Assembly: GCF_003419895.1 (NCBI RefSeq)
Contig: NZ_QPMM01000006.1
Location: forward strand, 62,001 to 126,000
Source: Chitinophaga silvatica
GTDB lineage: Bacteria; Bacteroidota; Bacteroidia; Chitinophagales; Chitinophagaceae
Length of the DNA stretch: 64,000 nucleotides
Reading direction: 5' to 3'
Shown: one piece after another, positions 45,874-54,038 of the stretch
Numbering within the stretch: position 1 is the stretch's first letter
How the letters are laid out: every line of letters starts with the position of its first letter
Position numbers and translations under genes: made by a program
The notes under the pieces: model-generated
What the model saw: the letters and a program-made list of their open reading frames with translations, nothing else
What the model was told of the DNA's origin: nothing
Databases searched by the model: none

Positions 45874-46725
45874 ATGTTAGAAGAAGCAGCATTGAATGCC
45901 TTCATTAGAAGTGCTTTAACAGAAGATATAGGAAGCGGAGACCATTCTACAATGGCTTGTATACCTCCTACCGCCAAAGGCAAAGCCGTTCTGAAAATAA
46001 AGGAAGACGGTATCATGGCCGGTATGCAGGTAGCAGAAGCCATCCTCAAATGGCTGGATATGTTCACCGTTTTTACCCCCTACAAAAAAGATGGGGAACC
46101 AATGAAAGCAGGCGAAATTGCCTTCGAAGCCGAAGCAGCAGTTCATTCCCTGCTCATGGGCGAACGCCTTATTCTCAATTGCATGCAGCGAATGAGCGGT
46201 ATTGCTACCCTTACCCATCAATACGTGGAGAAACTCAAAGGATATCATACCAAAATATTAGATACCAGAAAAACTACCCCCAACTTCCGGTTACTAGAGA
46301 AAGAAGCAGTTCGTATAGGCGGTGGCGTTAATCATAGAATGGGCCTGTATGATATGATTATGCTTAAAGATAATCATATCGATTTTTCAGGTGGCATTAC
46401 CCCTGCAATTACCAACACTGTGGCATATCTCAAAGAAAGAAAACTTCCACTTAAAATTGAAGTCGAAACCCGCAACATCGAAGATGTAAAAGAAGTATTG
46501 GCTGTTGGACAGGTAGACCGTATTATGCTCGACAACTTTAAACCTGCCGATATTGTTACTGCTCTTGAATTGATTAATGGTAAATATGAAACCGAAGCAT
46601 CAGGAGGAATAACAATTGAGAATATTGAAGAGTATGCAAAAACAGGAGTAGATTATATTTCTGTAGGTGCAATTATTCATCATGCAGTAAGTCTCGACTT
46701 AAGTCTAAAAGCCATTATACTATAA
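45874..46725 (+). CDS. nadC: Nicotinate-nucleotide diphosphorylase (carboxylating)
   Basis: 283 residues. EDIGSGDHSTMACIP at the start, GERLILNCMQRMSGIAT, DTRKTTPNFRLLEKEAVRIG, MLKDNHI and a C-terminal alpha/beta barrel ending in EASGGITIENIEEYAKTGVD define quinolinate phosphoribosyltransferase of de novo NAD synthesis. nadA and nadB are not in the window. A lipid-kinase gene follows 10 bp later. Confidence 0.96.
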   Translation: MLEEAALNAFIRSALTEDIGSGDHSTMACIPPTAKGKAVLKIKEDGIMAGMQVAEAILKWLDMFTVFTPYKKDGEPMKAGEIAFEAEAAVHSLLMGERLILNCMQRMSGIATLTHQYVEKLKGYHTKILDTRKTTPNFRLLEKEAVRIGGGVNHRMGLYDMIMLKDNHIDFSGGITPAITNTVAYLKERKLPLKIEVETRNIEDVKEVLAVGQVDRIMLDNFKPADIVTALELINGKYETEASGGITIENIEEYAKTGVDYISVGAIIHHAVSLDLSLKAIIL

Positions 46726-46735
46726 AACAGTTCTT

Positions 46736-47617
46736 TTGAAGAAGATATTATTTATCATAAATCGTAAGGCCGGAACGGATAGAGAGAAGAAACTTGGAAA
46801 CGCGATCAATAAACACTTTCCTGCTGATCAGTATTCGGTAAGTATCGAATACCTGGCCTATTTGGGCCATGGAACCGATTTGGGCCGGGAAGCGGTTAAG
46901 AATGGTGTAGACACTGTTGTTGCAGTAGGTGGCGATGGTTCAATTAATGAGATCGCCCAAGGGCTTGTAGGTAGCAATACCGCCATGGCAATTTTACCAT
47001 TAGGTAGTGGTAATGGCCTGGCACGTGCACTCAAGATTCCTTTAAATGTAGATAAAGCACTAGGCTTAATAGCTACAAATAAACAACGCAAAATTGATGT
47101 TGGATACGCCAACGAACATCTCTTCCTGAGCAATGCCGGAGTTGGATTTGATGCATTGGTAGCAGAGCAGTTCAGACATAAAACAAAGCGTGGACTTAGT
47201 GGATATGCAAAGCTGGTCGTAAATAGTTTCAATAGCTACAATCCATCTACCTATGAGATTGAAATAGATGGTAACTCAATTTCTACACAGGCATTTCTGT
47301 TGACCGTTGCAAATGGAAATCAATTTGGCTACGAATTTAAGCTGGCACCAAAAGCCAATGTCTTCGATGGGCATCTCGACCTCTGCGTTGTACCGCCAGT
47401 TGGACTTTTAGGATTAGTGCCAATGAGCATTTTCTCCTTAATGGGAAACATCGATAAAACACGTTATCTTAAACACTATGTTGGAAAAGAAATTACTATC
47501 CGCAGCAATGATTTGAAATATCTGCAAGTGGATGGTGATTCAGTTCCGCTTACAACTGATGGTACGGTTAATATACGTATTCAACCTGCTGCCCTCTCTA
47601 TTGTAGTGAATAAATAA
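46736..47617 (+). CDS. YegS/DGK-family lipid kinase
   Basis: 293 residues from a TTG start at 46736, 10 bp after nadC. The diacylglycerol-kinase catalytic domain shows NRKAGTDREKK, the GGDGSINE nucleotide motif and PLGSGNGLARAL. The C-terminal beta domain (NGNQFGYEFKLAPKANVFDG, LQVDGDSVPL) matches YegS/DgkB-type lipid kinases. The substrate may be diacylglycerol or a sphingoid base; sequence does not settle it. It lies in the nadC transcription unit. Confidence 0.9.
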   Translation: MKKILFIINRKAGTDREKKLGNAINKHFPADQYSVSIEYLAYLGHGTDLGREAVKNGVDTVVAVGGDGSINEIAQGLVGSNTAMAILPLGSGNGLARALKIPLNVDKALGLIATNKQRKIDVGYANEHLFLSNAGVGFDALVAEQFRHKTKRGLSGYAKLVVNSFNSYNPSTYEIEIDGNSISTQAFLLTVANGNQFGYEFKLAPKANVFDGHLDLCVVPPVGLLGLVPMSIFSLMGNIDKTRYLKHYVGKEITIRSNDLKYLQVDGDSVPLTTDGTVNIRIQPAALSIVVNK

Positions 47618-47635
47618 CCTTTAAATCTTACGACA

Positions 47636-47974
47636 ATGTCTAAAAAGAAAAATAACTCCGGGAATGGAATAGTGTACTCTACAAATCCTAACTTTTCATT
47701 TGAACCAGAACATGAAGAAGAGGTTAATACACTTGCTCCCGCAGAGCAGATACTGAGAGTGATTTTAGATAAAAAACAACGCGCAGGTAAAGTGGTAACT
47801 TTAGTAACCGGCTTCGTTGGACAGGAAGACGATCTGCAAAAATTAGGGAAAGAATTAAAAACAAAATGTGGAACCGGTGGTAGTGTTAAAGATGGCGAAA
47901 TCCTTATTCAGGGCGACTATAAAGAGAAGATAGTGAAGTGGTTGCAGGATTGGGGATATAAGAAAACGAAATAA
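47636..47974 (+). CDS. SUI1/YciH-family translation factor
   Basis: 112 residues. A charged N-terminal tail precedes the SUI1 domain (residues 37-110) with KQRAGKVVTLVTGFVGQEDD and LKTKCGTGGSVKDGEILIQG, the hallmark of eIF1/YciH. It likely affects start-codon fidelity. It is the last gene of the nadC-lipid kinase-SUI1 unit, ending just before a 26-bp perfect hairpin. Confidence 0.92.
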   Translation: MSKKKNNSGNGIVYSTNPNFSFEPEHEEEVNTLAPAEQILRVILDKKQRAGKVVTLVTGFVGQEDDLQKLGKELKTKCGTGGSVKDGEILIQGDYKEKIVKWLQDWGYKKTK

Positions 47975-47980
47975 TTTAAT

Positions 47981-48045
47981 TAATAATAGTAAAAGGAATA
48001 GGGCACAAATAAAGTGCCCTATTCCTTTTACTATTATTATAATAT
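47981..48045. terminator. Perfect 26-bp stem hairpin
   Basis: TAATAATAGTAAAAGGAATA plus GGGCAC pairs without mismatch with the sequence at 48014-48039 around a 7-nt loop. It is unusually long for a terminator and marks the left edge of the two-gene unknown cassette. Confidence 0.85.
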
Positions 48046-48106
48046 TTTAATAAAACAGGATACCTAACAATGTATATATTGCAGCCTCCTTCAAAAAGAG
48101 TTAGGG

Positions 48107-48562
48107 ATGAACCTGGAAAAATACGATTGTTTTAAAAACCCAACGCATACCAGCTATTCTTTTCAAAGTGTTGGTCCTAATGGGACAATAACAAAAATTG
48201 TTAGTTATCAACCAATTCATGGCTTTGTTTGGGCAGGAAAACAGGTTGTCAATTTAGGATTTGGTGATTGGAATGTTGAAAAACAGACAGTAGATGATTC
48301 ATCAATTTCCAATAATTTAGATAAAAACAAGGTTCTGGCAACAGTAGCTTGGACAATTCTTTCATACTGTAGCGTTCATGGGAATTTGCCAATTTTTGCG
48401 CAAGGAAGTACTCCGGCAAGAACCCGACTTTATCAAATGGGGCTCAATGCTAATCTTTCTGAAGTTGAAAATTTGTTTATTATATATGGTGTATTTAATG
48501 ATGTATGGAGAAGATTTGAACCAGTTCAAAATTATGAAGCCTTTTTAATTGTGAAGAAATAA
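48107..48562 (+). CDS. Unknown soluble protein (possibly DUF6934)
   Basis: 151 residues, no signal peptide or membrane segment. SYSFQSVGPNGTITKIVSYQ near the start and the central VLATVAWTILSYCSVHGNLP, GSTPARTRLYQMGL are the recognisable blocks; I recall similar proteins as DUF6934 but cannot confirm. GC is visibly lower than in the neighbours. A 57-residue charged protein is encoded 36 bp downstream, and the pair is framed by two strong hairpins. The layout suits a small accessory module such as toxin-antitoxin, but no toxin motif is seen. Confidence 0.65.
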   Translation: MNLEKYDCFKNPTHTSYSFQSVGPNGTITKIVSYQPIHGFVWAGKQVVNLGFGDWNVEKQTVDDSSISNNLDKNKVLATVAWTILSYCSVHGNLPIFAQGSTPARTRLYQMGLNANLSEVENLFIIYGVFNDVWRRFEPVQNYEAFLIVKK

Positions 48563-48598
48563 TTTTAACTTTATTAATTATTTAAAGCGAAGATTTTT

Positions 48599-48772
48599 AT
48601 GTTTTTATCAAAGAAAGAAAAGAAAAAAACTCGCAAAGAAAAAGATATTACTCTTTGTAAATCAATGAAAGATTTTAGTGAGGAGGAATATTTTGTAAAG
48701 AAGCTTGAAAAAGCAAAAGAATCACTAAATAAATGGGGGCTACCTAAAGAATTGCCTACTAATAATAAGTAA
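48599..48772 (+). CDS. Small, highly charged 57-residue protein
   Basis: ATG at 48599, stop at 48770-48772. The N-terminus is Lys-rich (KKEKKKTRKEKD), the middle acidic and helical (DFSEEEYFVKKLEKAKESL) and the C-terminus short (GLPKELPTNN). It follows the gene at 48107 by 36 bp and precedes a hairpin terminator. No family recognised. The high Lys/Glu content and AT-rich codons fit a small antitoxin-like or nucleic-acid-binding partner, which is inference only. Confidence 0.6.
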   Translation: MFLSKKEKKKTRKEKDITLCKSMKDFSEEEYFVKKLEKAKESLNKWGLPKELPTNNK

Positions 48773-48785
48773 CTTTTTTAAATTA

Positions 48786-48810
48786 GGGCTGATCAATAAT
48801 TGATCAGCCC
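48786..48810. terminator. Hairpin terminator between cassette and aldo/keto reductase
   Basis: GGGCTGATCAA pairs perfectly with TTGATCAGCCC around TAA, between the convergent small-protein gene and aldo/keto reductase gene. Confidence 0.8.
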
Positions 48811-48827
48811 CAAGATGTCTTCCGGCC

Positions 48828-49820
48828 CTAGCGATTAACCAGTTTCATACCTCCTTCTGAATAGCGTTCTCCTGCAATCGCATGTTCATTTAAAATACGA
48901 TCAATCGTTTCAAGATCTGCTGCCGATAATTTAACATCTGCTGCCGCTGCATTTTCCTGTAGATATTTTCTGCGCTTAGTGCCCGGAATTGGAATAATAT
49001 CTTCTCCTTGTGCGAGTAACCAGGCTAAGGAAAGTTGAGCAGCCGTGATTCCTTTTTCTTTGGCAAATGATTCCAAAGCATTAACGGTTTGGAGATTTTG
49101 CTCAAAGTTATTACCCTGGAAACGTGGCAGATTTTTTCTGAAATCACCATCACTCAGCTTGCTATTGTTCAATGCGCCTGTAGTCATGCCTCTTCCTAAT
49201 GGGCTATAGGCAACAAGGCTGATACCTAATTCTCTGGTGGTATTTAAGATACCAGATTCTACATCGCGGGTAAACAAAGAGTATTCAGATTGCAAAGCTG
49301 CAATAGGATGTACGGCAACTGCTTTTCTGATAGATTCACTACTGGCTTCCGATAATCCAAGATATTTTACTTTTCCTTCTTTTACCAGATCAGCCATTGC
49401 ACCCACCATTTCTTCTACTGGAACTTTGTCGTCAATTCTGTGAGCATAGTAGAGGTCTATAACATCTACATTCAGTCGTTTTAAACTGGCTTCACAGGCC
49501 TGTTTCAGGTATTTAGGAGAACCATCGAAATAAGTAGTATTATTTTCTTCGTTCAAACGGAAACCAAATTTGGTAGCTATGAATACCTTATCGCGTTTTG
49601 TAGCTAAGAGTTTTGACAGCAATATTTCATTGGAACCAAATCCATAATAGTCTGCGGTGTCAAGAAAGTTGATACCTAATTCCAGGGCCAGTTCCAAGGT
49701 AGCTAATGACTCTGTGTCATTGAAATCTGTGGTATCACCATAGGCAAATGACATTCCCATGCAACCCAGTCCTATTGCTGAAACTGACTCGTTTGTATTT
49801 CCTAGTTTTCTGTACTGCAT
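48828..49820 (-). CDS. Aldo/keto reductase (AKR13-like)
   Basis: 330 residues, TIM-barrel NADPH oxidoreductase. Tetrad residues are in [13 protein letters not shown] (Asp, Tyr), ATKFGF (Lys) and YYAHRIDD (His). [15 protein letters not shown] and [12 protein letters not shown] match the AKR13/YakC-like group. It lies 81 bp downstream of an AraC regulator on the same strand but has its own -7 box, a common pairing in which the regulator controls the reductase. Confidence 0.9.
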   Translation of the reverse strand: MQYRKLGNTNESVSAIGLGCMGMSFAYGDTTDFNDTESLATLELALELGINFLDTADYYGFGSNEILLSKLLATKRDKVFIATKFGFRLNEENNTTYFDGSPKYLKQACEASLKRLNVDVIDLYYAHRIDDKVPVEEMVGAMADLVKEGKVKYLGLSEASSESIRKAVAVHPIAALQSEYSLFTRDVESGILNTTRELGISLVAYSPLGRGMTTGALNNSKLSDGDFRKNLPRFQGNNFEQNLQTVNALESFAKEKGITAAQLSLAWLLAQGEDIIPIPGTKRRKYLQENAAAADVKLSAADLETIDRILNEHAIAGERYSEGGMKLVNR

Positions 49821-49841
49821 ATTGATTAAAATTTAGTGTAA

Positions 49842-49849
49842 CAAAATTA
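49842..49849 (-). promoter_or_regulatory. -7 promoter box for aldo/keto reductase
   Basis: Minus-strand TAATTTTG exactly matches TAnnTTTG, 21 bp upstream of the ATG. Confidence 0.6.
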
Positions 49850-49901
49850 GGGGCAGATACAGGGAACTAAATTGTAAGTAGTAAAGTATTAATTGTAAAA
49901 A

Positions 49902-50849
49902 TCAAAGAACTGTAGTTCCCCGGTAGATATGTGGGGCTACACCTCCATGGTTTTTAAAGAAGTGGGTAAAATTACCAGGGTCTTCAAACCCAAGACACCA
50001 AGCTATTTCAGCAATTTGCCAATCGGTATGCATGAGCAATAAACGTGCTTCCAGCAAAATGCGTTGCCGGATATGCTCACTAACAGTACGCCCGGTAGTT
50101 TGTTTAACGCTGGCATTGAGATGATTGGGATGTGTATTTAACTCGGCGGCAAATTCTTTTACTGTTTTTAATTTTATCTGGCGCTTTGGTGAGTCGATCG
50201 GGAATTGCTTTTCCAATTTGTCTGTAAACTTATTGGCCAGAACCTGCCCGGCAGAAAGGGTTCTGGAATAGTCGTGACGTTGGGCAACAAGTCGTTTGCC
50301 TTCCAACATGAGAAGTTTCAGATATATTACGATGGCTTCCAGTTTAAAAGCAGTATTTTCTCTGTATTCACGGATGAGCTGCCGAAAAATGGATTCTAAA
50401 TATCCACATTGCTCAACGGTTAATGAAAACACTCCTCTGGCGCCTACTTGCAGCAGAGGGTGATTCAATAAATTATCCTGGTACTCAGGATGGCTCCTGA
50501 ATAATAGATCGGTAAAAAGACAATAATACCCTACAGGTTCCGGCCCTTCAAATTCCCATGATTTTATTTCATGTGGATTAAGAAATATAAGAGTGGGGCC
50601 AGACATGGAGAGTGTTTCATCGCCAAGTGTAATAGTACCTTTTGCGCTTGATAACAAGGTAATTTTATAATAGTCTCTTCTACTGGCCACTACTTCATCA
50701 ACTGCCGGATGCTCTGATCGTTCATGCACTGCAAAGCTGCCTTTTAATGGCGCTTGGGGAAGAAAAGTAGTGCGACTGTAAAGAAGAACGGCTTCATTGA
50801 AGTCTTCAATGGTTCTTAATGCAATAGATGTGCTTTTGTGGTTAGACAT
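49902..50849 (-). CDS. AraC-family transcriptional regulator
   Basis: 315 residues from the ATG at 50849 (an in-frame TTG lies at 50855). The N-terminal cupin-like sensor domain (about 40-150) is followed by the two helix-turn-helix motifs of the AraC domain: VKEFAAELNTHPNHLNASVK and IAEIAWCLGFEDPGNFTHFF. It is located just upstream of an aldo/keto reductase, its likely target. A TTGCAAC-TAA-GTTGCAA inverted repeat lies 50 bp upstream. Confidence 0.92.
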   Translation of the reverse strand: MSNHKSTSIALRTIEDFNEAVLLYSRTTFLPQAPLKGSFAVHERSEHPAVDEVVASRRDYYKITLLSSAKGTITLGDETLSMSGPTLIFLNPHEIKSWEFEGPEPVGYYCLFTDLLFRSHPEYQDNLLNHPLLQVGARGVFSLTVEQCGYLESIFRQLIREYRENTAFKLEAIVIYLKLLMLEGKRLVAQRHDYSRTLSAGQVLANKFTDKLEKQFPIDSPKRQIKLKTVKEFAAELNTHPNHLNASVKQTTGRTVSEHIRQRILLEARLLLMHTDWQIAEIAWCLGFEDPGNFTHFFKNHGGVAPHIYRGTTVL

Positions 50850-50898
50850 ACTCAAATTTAATCATTGTAATTCTTTTTTTGAGAGTCTGTATTATTTA

Positions 50899-50915
50899 TT
50901 GCAACTAAGTTGCAA
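50899..50915. promoter_or_regulatory. Inverted repeat, possible operator upstream of AraC gene
   Basis: TTGCAAC and GTTGCAA, 7-bp perfect arms separated by TAA, 50 bp from the AraC ATG and on the divergent side toward the glycosyltransferase gene. Confidence 0.4.
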
Positions 50916-51010
50916 TTTCATTTTTGATTAAATAGAAAAAATTTCACAATTTGTTAACGCCTTTATCAACCAAAATCTTGTTATCGTTTCGAGCTTTGAA
51001 ATGATGCTAT

Positions 51011-51096
51011 GTAATCTGAGATTACGCAATTGCCAAAGAACAAGATATAATTTTAGCGGAAATACCTAGCTTGTAAAAGTAGTATTTCCGCTTTCT
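51011..51096 (+). promoter_or_regulatory. Structured leader with terminator-like hairpin before the GT39 gene
   Basis: GTAATC-TGA-GATTAC (51011-51025) is followed by AGCGGAAATAC (51055) pairing perfectly with GTATTTCCGCT (51081-51091), then TTTCTATTTT. The hairpin and T-rich tract sit 23 bp before the GT39 start codon with no plus-strand gene upstream, so it may be an attenuator or the end of a short RNA. Confidence 0.45.
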
Positions 51097-51113
51097 ATTT
51101 TAATATCACCTAC

Positions 51114-52664
51114 ATGCCAATAAATACTGCGCCCTCAAGAACATCCCCGATCTGGATACTGATTCTTTTGATGTTGACTAAAATTGTATTACAATATTGG
51201 GTAGTTAACTCAAATTACGATTTGCAAAGAGATGAGTATTTGCATTTGGATATGGCAAATCATCTTGCCGGAGGATATATTTCAGTTCCTCCGTTTATCT
51301 CTTGGAACTCAGTTTTGATTCAATGGTTAGGGAATGGAATTTTTTGGGTAAGATTTTTTCCTGCCTTTTATGGGGCATTGACAATGCTACTGATGTGGAA
51401 GATGATTGAAATGGCCGGAGGTGGCATCTTTGCGCAATTGTTGGCTGCTTTTACATTTCTTTTTTCGGGCATGACCCGGTTGCAGATTTTTTATCAACCT
51501 AATTCAGTGGATATACTAAGCTGGACGATTGTATTCTGGCTTTTGATGAAATATATCCGTCAACCCAAGGATACTTATTTAATATGGATAGGAATAGTTG
51601 TAGGTGTTGGTATATTGAATAAATACAACATTATTTTTCTGGTTCTTGGAGTAGTAGCAGGGTTATTATTAACAAAATACCGGGAAGTATTTACCAGAAG
51701 AGCTTTTTATGCTGGCGTTTTATTAGCCCTTATCATCATATCTCCTAATTTGGTCTGGCAGTTCAGGCATGGGTTTCCTGTCATTCATCACATGAAGGAA
51801 CTCAGTAGTAGTCAGTTGGTGAATGTAAGCCGTATAGGATTTATCATCGATCAGTTTATTTTCTTTCTCGGAGGGGCTTTTTTAATCCTGGCTGGCCTGA
51901 TTAGTTTATTATTTTATAAACCCTTCAGAGCATACAGGATAGTTTTGATCATTTTTACAATTACCATTTCGTTGTTTGTATATTTTAGAGCGAAGAGCTA
52001 CTACTCACTGGGTTTATATCCAATAATTTTTGCTTTCGGGAGCACCTGGTGGGAGCAATTATTCAATCGTTTCCGCTACGGACGGGTTGCCTGGTTAGTA
52101 ATTATTGTACTTCCTTTCTTTTTGATATTTAAGGCAATTTTTCCGGTATTGACCCCCGAAGAGATAGCCAGGGAAGGAGAAAAATATAGGATGCTGGGTA
52201 TTTTGAAATGGGAAGATGGAAAGGATCATGAAATTCCGCAGGATTTTGCAGATATGCTTGGGTGGCGGGAAATGGCTGAACTTGCGCAGCAGGCCTGGGA
52301 GAAAATTCCCGAAAATGAAAGAAAGAATGCCCTGATTCTTTGTGATAATTATGGTCAGGCAGGCGCTTTAAATTATTTCAATAAAGGGAAAACTCCACCT
52401 GCCGTAGCAATGGAAGCCGATTATGTGTTCTGGTTCCCTAAAACAGATTCCATTCATTATGTGCTGAGAGTTGGGCATGCTCCGGATTCAGGCTTCCTGA
52501 AATTGATCGGCAAAATAGAAACAATTGGTAAACTGGCAACACCTTATTCCAGGGAGCGTGATTGGCAAACGGAGGTTTACCTCCTGTCGGATTTTTCGCC
52601 GGAAGTAAAGAATAAGTTTAGAGCATTATTGAGTAAAAAGCAGGGAAATTATGCAGCCTATTAA
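51114..52664 (+). CDS. GT39/ArnT-like membrane glycosyltransferase
   Basis: 516 residues with about ten transmembrane helices. The first periplasmic loop holds the acidic catalytic motif of GT-C enzymes (DLQRDEYLHLD, around residue 40), and the PMT_2 domain follows (PFISWNSVLIQWLG, LVGVGILNKYN-like segment). The last 150 residues form a soluble periplasmic domain. Such proteins transfer sugars from polyprenyl phosphate to protein or lipid; donor and acceptor are unknown. Its 3' end overlaps birA by 4 bp, tail to tail. Confidence 0.88.
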   Translation: MPINTAPSRTSPIWILILLMLTKIVLQYWVVNSNYDLQRDEYLHLDMANHLAGGYISVPPFISWNSVLIQWLGNGIFWVRFFPAFYGALTMLLMWKMIEMAGGGIFAQLLAAFTFLFSGMTRLQIFYQPNSVDILSWTIVFWLLMKYIRQPKDTYLIWIGIVVGVGILNKYNIIFLVLGVVAGLLLTKYREVFTRRAFYAGVLLALIIISPNLVWQFRHGFPVIHHMKELSSSQLVNVSRIGFIIDQFIFFLGGAFLILAGLISLLFYKPFRAYRIVLIIFTITISLFVYFRAKSYYSLGLYPIIFAFGSTWWEQLFNRFRYGRVAWLVIIVLPFFLIFKAIFPVLTPEEIAREGEKYRMLGILKWEDGKDHEIPQDFADMLGWREMAELAQQAWEKIPENERKNALILCDNYGQAGALNYFNKGKTPPAVAMEADYVFWFPKTDSIHYVLRVGHAPDSGFLKLIGKIETIGKLATPYSRERDWQTEVYLLSDFSPEVKNKFRALLSKKQGNYAAY

Positions 52665-53407
52665 CGGGTAATAAGAAATTCAATTTCACCGAAGCCTAAT
52701 GTAAGCATGGAGCCATCTTCTTTTTCAAGGCGCATGTATCCATCGGGTTGTATTTCCCTGATGATGCCCATGAAGATCTCATTATCTTTTTTATACATAG
52801 CAGGTTTTTGCCATCTGAAAAGTCGGGAAGTATATTCTTCGAGCATGGCTTCATAATTTGATGGATGAATTTGTTGGATTCTGGTATTCAGATGAGTGCA
52901 AAGATTTTTGGCTACATCTACCGATTCTCGTTTTTGTCCGGTTATTTGCAATAACGACACAGCATTGGGTAATTCTGCCGGAAAAGAAGGTTGATTGACA
53001 TTAAAACCAATTCCAATAATGGCATATTGCCAGATATTGCCACGCAAAACGTTTTCAATCAGAATTCCACCTGCCTTTCTGTCACGCCAATAAATATCAT
53101 TAGGCCATTTGATTACGGTTTCATCACCTGCATAAGAGGCGAAGCAATCGGCGGCGGCGAGGGCCACAGCGATGCTTAGCATAAATTGTCTGGAAAGGGG
53201 CAGCATAGATGGTTGTAAGGCAACACTTAAAGCACTGATATCGCCAGGTTTTGCCAGCCAGGTTTTACCCCGGGTTCCCTTACCAGCAGTTTGGTTGGTG
53301 GTAAACCAGGCAGTTCCGGATGTCACATGGCCTGCATTTACCATCTCCATGGCATAATTGTTGGTGCTATCCACTTCGTTTAGTATATAAAACGGGTATC
53401 CAATCAC
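52661..53407 (-). CDS. birA: Biotin--[acetyl-CoA-carboxylase] ligase
   Basis: 248 residues from a GTG start at 53407. The biotin/ATP site GKGTRGKTWLAKPGD (about 44-58) and KWPNDIYWRDRKAGGILIEN are present, plus a C-terminal SH3-like domain. There is no N-terminal winged helix, so it is a monofunctional ligase rather than a biotin repressor. It diverges from rsfS. Confidence 0.94.
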   Translation of the reverse strand: MIGYPFYILNEVDSTNNYAMEMVNAGHVTSGTAWFTTNQTAGKGTRGKTWLAKPGDISALSVALQPSMLPLSRQFMLSIAVALAAADCFASYAGDETVIKWPNDIYWRDRKAGGILIENVLRGNIWQYAIIGIGFNVNQPSFPAELPNAVSLLQITGQKRESVDVAKNLCTHLNTRIQQIHPSNYEAMLEEYTSRLFRWQKPAMYKKDNEIFMGIIREIQPDGYMRLEKEDGSMLTLGFGEIEFLITR

Positions 53408-53521
53408 ATGAAACTTTTTTAGTCTTAATTCCAGCCTGAAAAGTAATTCATTTTATTATTTTCTTAACAAATATTGGCCCCCGTGAATGATATTAAACAT
53501 GTTATATTACTGCTTGTTTAG

Positions 53522-53529
53522 TAACTTTG
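53522..53529 (+). promoter_or_regulatory. -7 promoter box for rsfS
   Basis: TAACTTTG exactly matches TAnnTTTG, 36 bp before the TTG start. Confidence 0.6.
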
Positions 53530-53565
53530 ACAATTAAAGATTATTTTTAACAAAAACGAGATTTA

Positions 53566-53970
53566 TTGGCACCCTTAACCGTTCTGAGTACTAGAAAGAA
53601 GGCGCAACAACGCCTGACCAGAGAAAGTGAAATTTTTACCACCATCATAAAGGCCATACAGGATAAGAAGGGGGAAAATATCGTATCCCTGGATCTACGC
53701 CAGATTCCTGAAGCAGTGGCCGATTTCTTTATTTTATGTGAGGCCAATTCAGGCACCCAGGTGAAAGCGATCGCTGATTATGTGGAGGAGGAAGTAGAAA
53801 AATATACATCTGAATCACCATATAAACACGAAGGATTTAATTCACAACAATGGGTATTGGTTGATTATGTGAATGTGGTAGTGCATGTATTCCAACCTGA
53901 AAACCGGAAATTCTATAATCTGGAAGAAATGTGGAGCGATGCCGATAGAATGGACCACACCGAAGACTAA
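53566..53970 (+). CDS. rsfS: Ribosomal silencing factor RsfS
   Basis: 134 residues from a TTG start at 53566; no early ATG exists in frame. The RsfS/Iojap domain is clear: IVSLDLRQIPEAVADFFILC, TQVKAIADYVEEEVEKY, WVLVDYVNVVVHVFQPENRK and FYNLEEMWSDA. It binds uL14 and blocks subunit joining in starvation. ftsH follows 68 bp later in the same direction, a common pairing in Bacteroidota. Confidence 0.94.
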   Translation: MAPLTVLSTRKKAQQRLTRESEIFTTIIKAIQDKKGENIVSLDLRQIPEAVADFFILCEANSGTQVKAIADYVEEEVEKYTSESPYKHEGFNSQQWVLVDYVNVVVHVFQPENRKFYNLEEMWSDADRMDHTED

Positions 53971-54038
53971 GCAAAAGCAATTGTTAATTATTCATATTAT
54001 TCTGTTAGCAATAAACATCCGTAAAGGAGCGTAAGATT

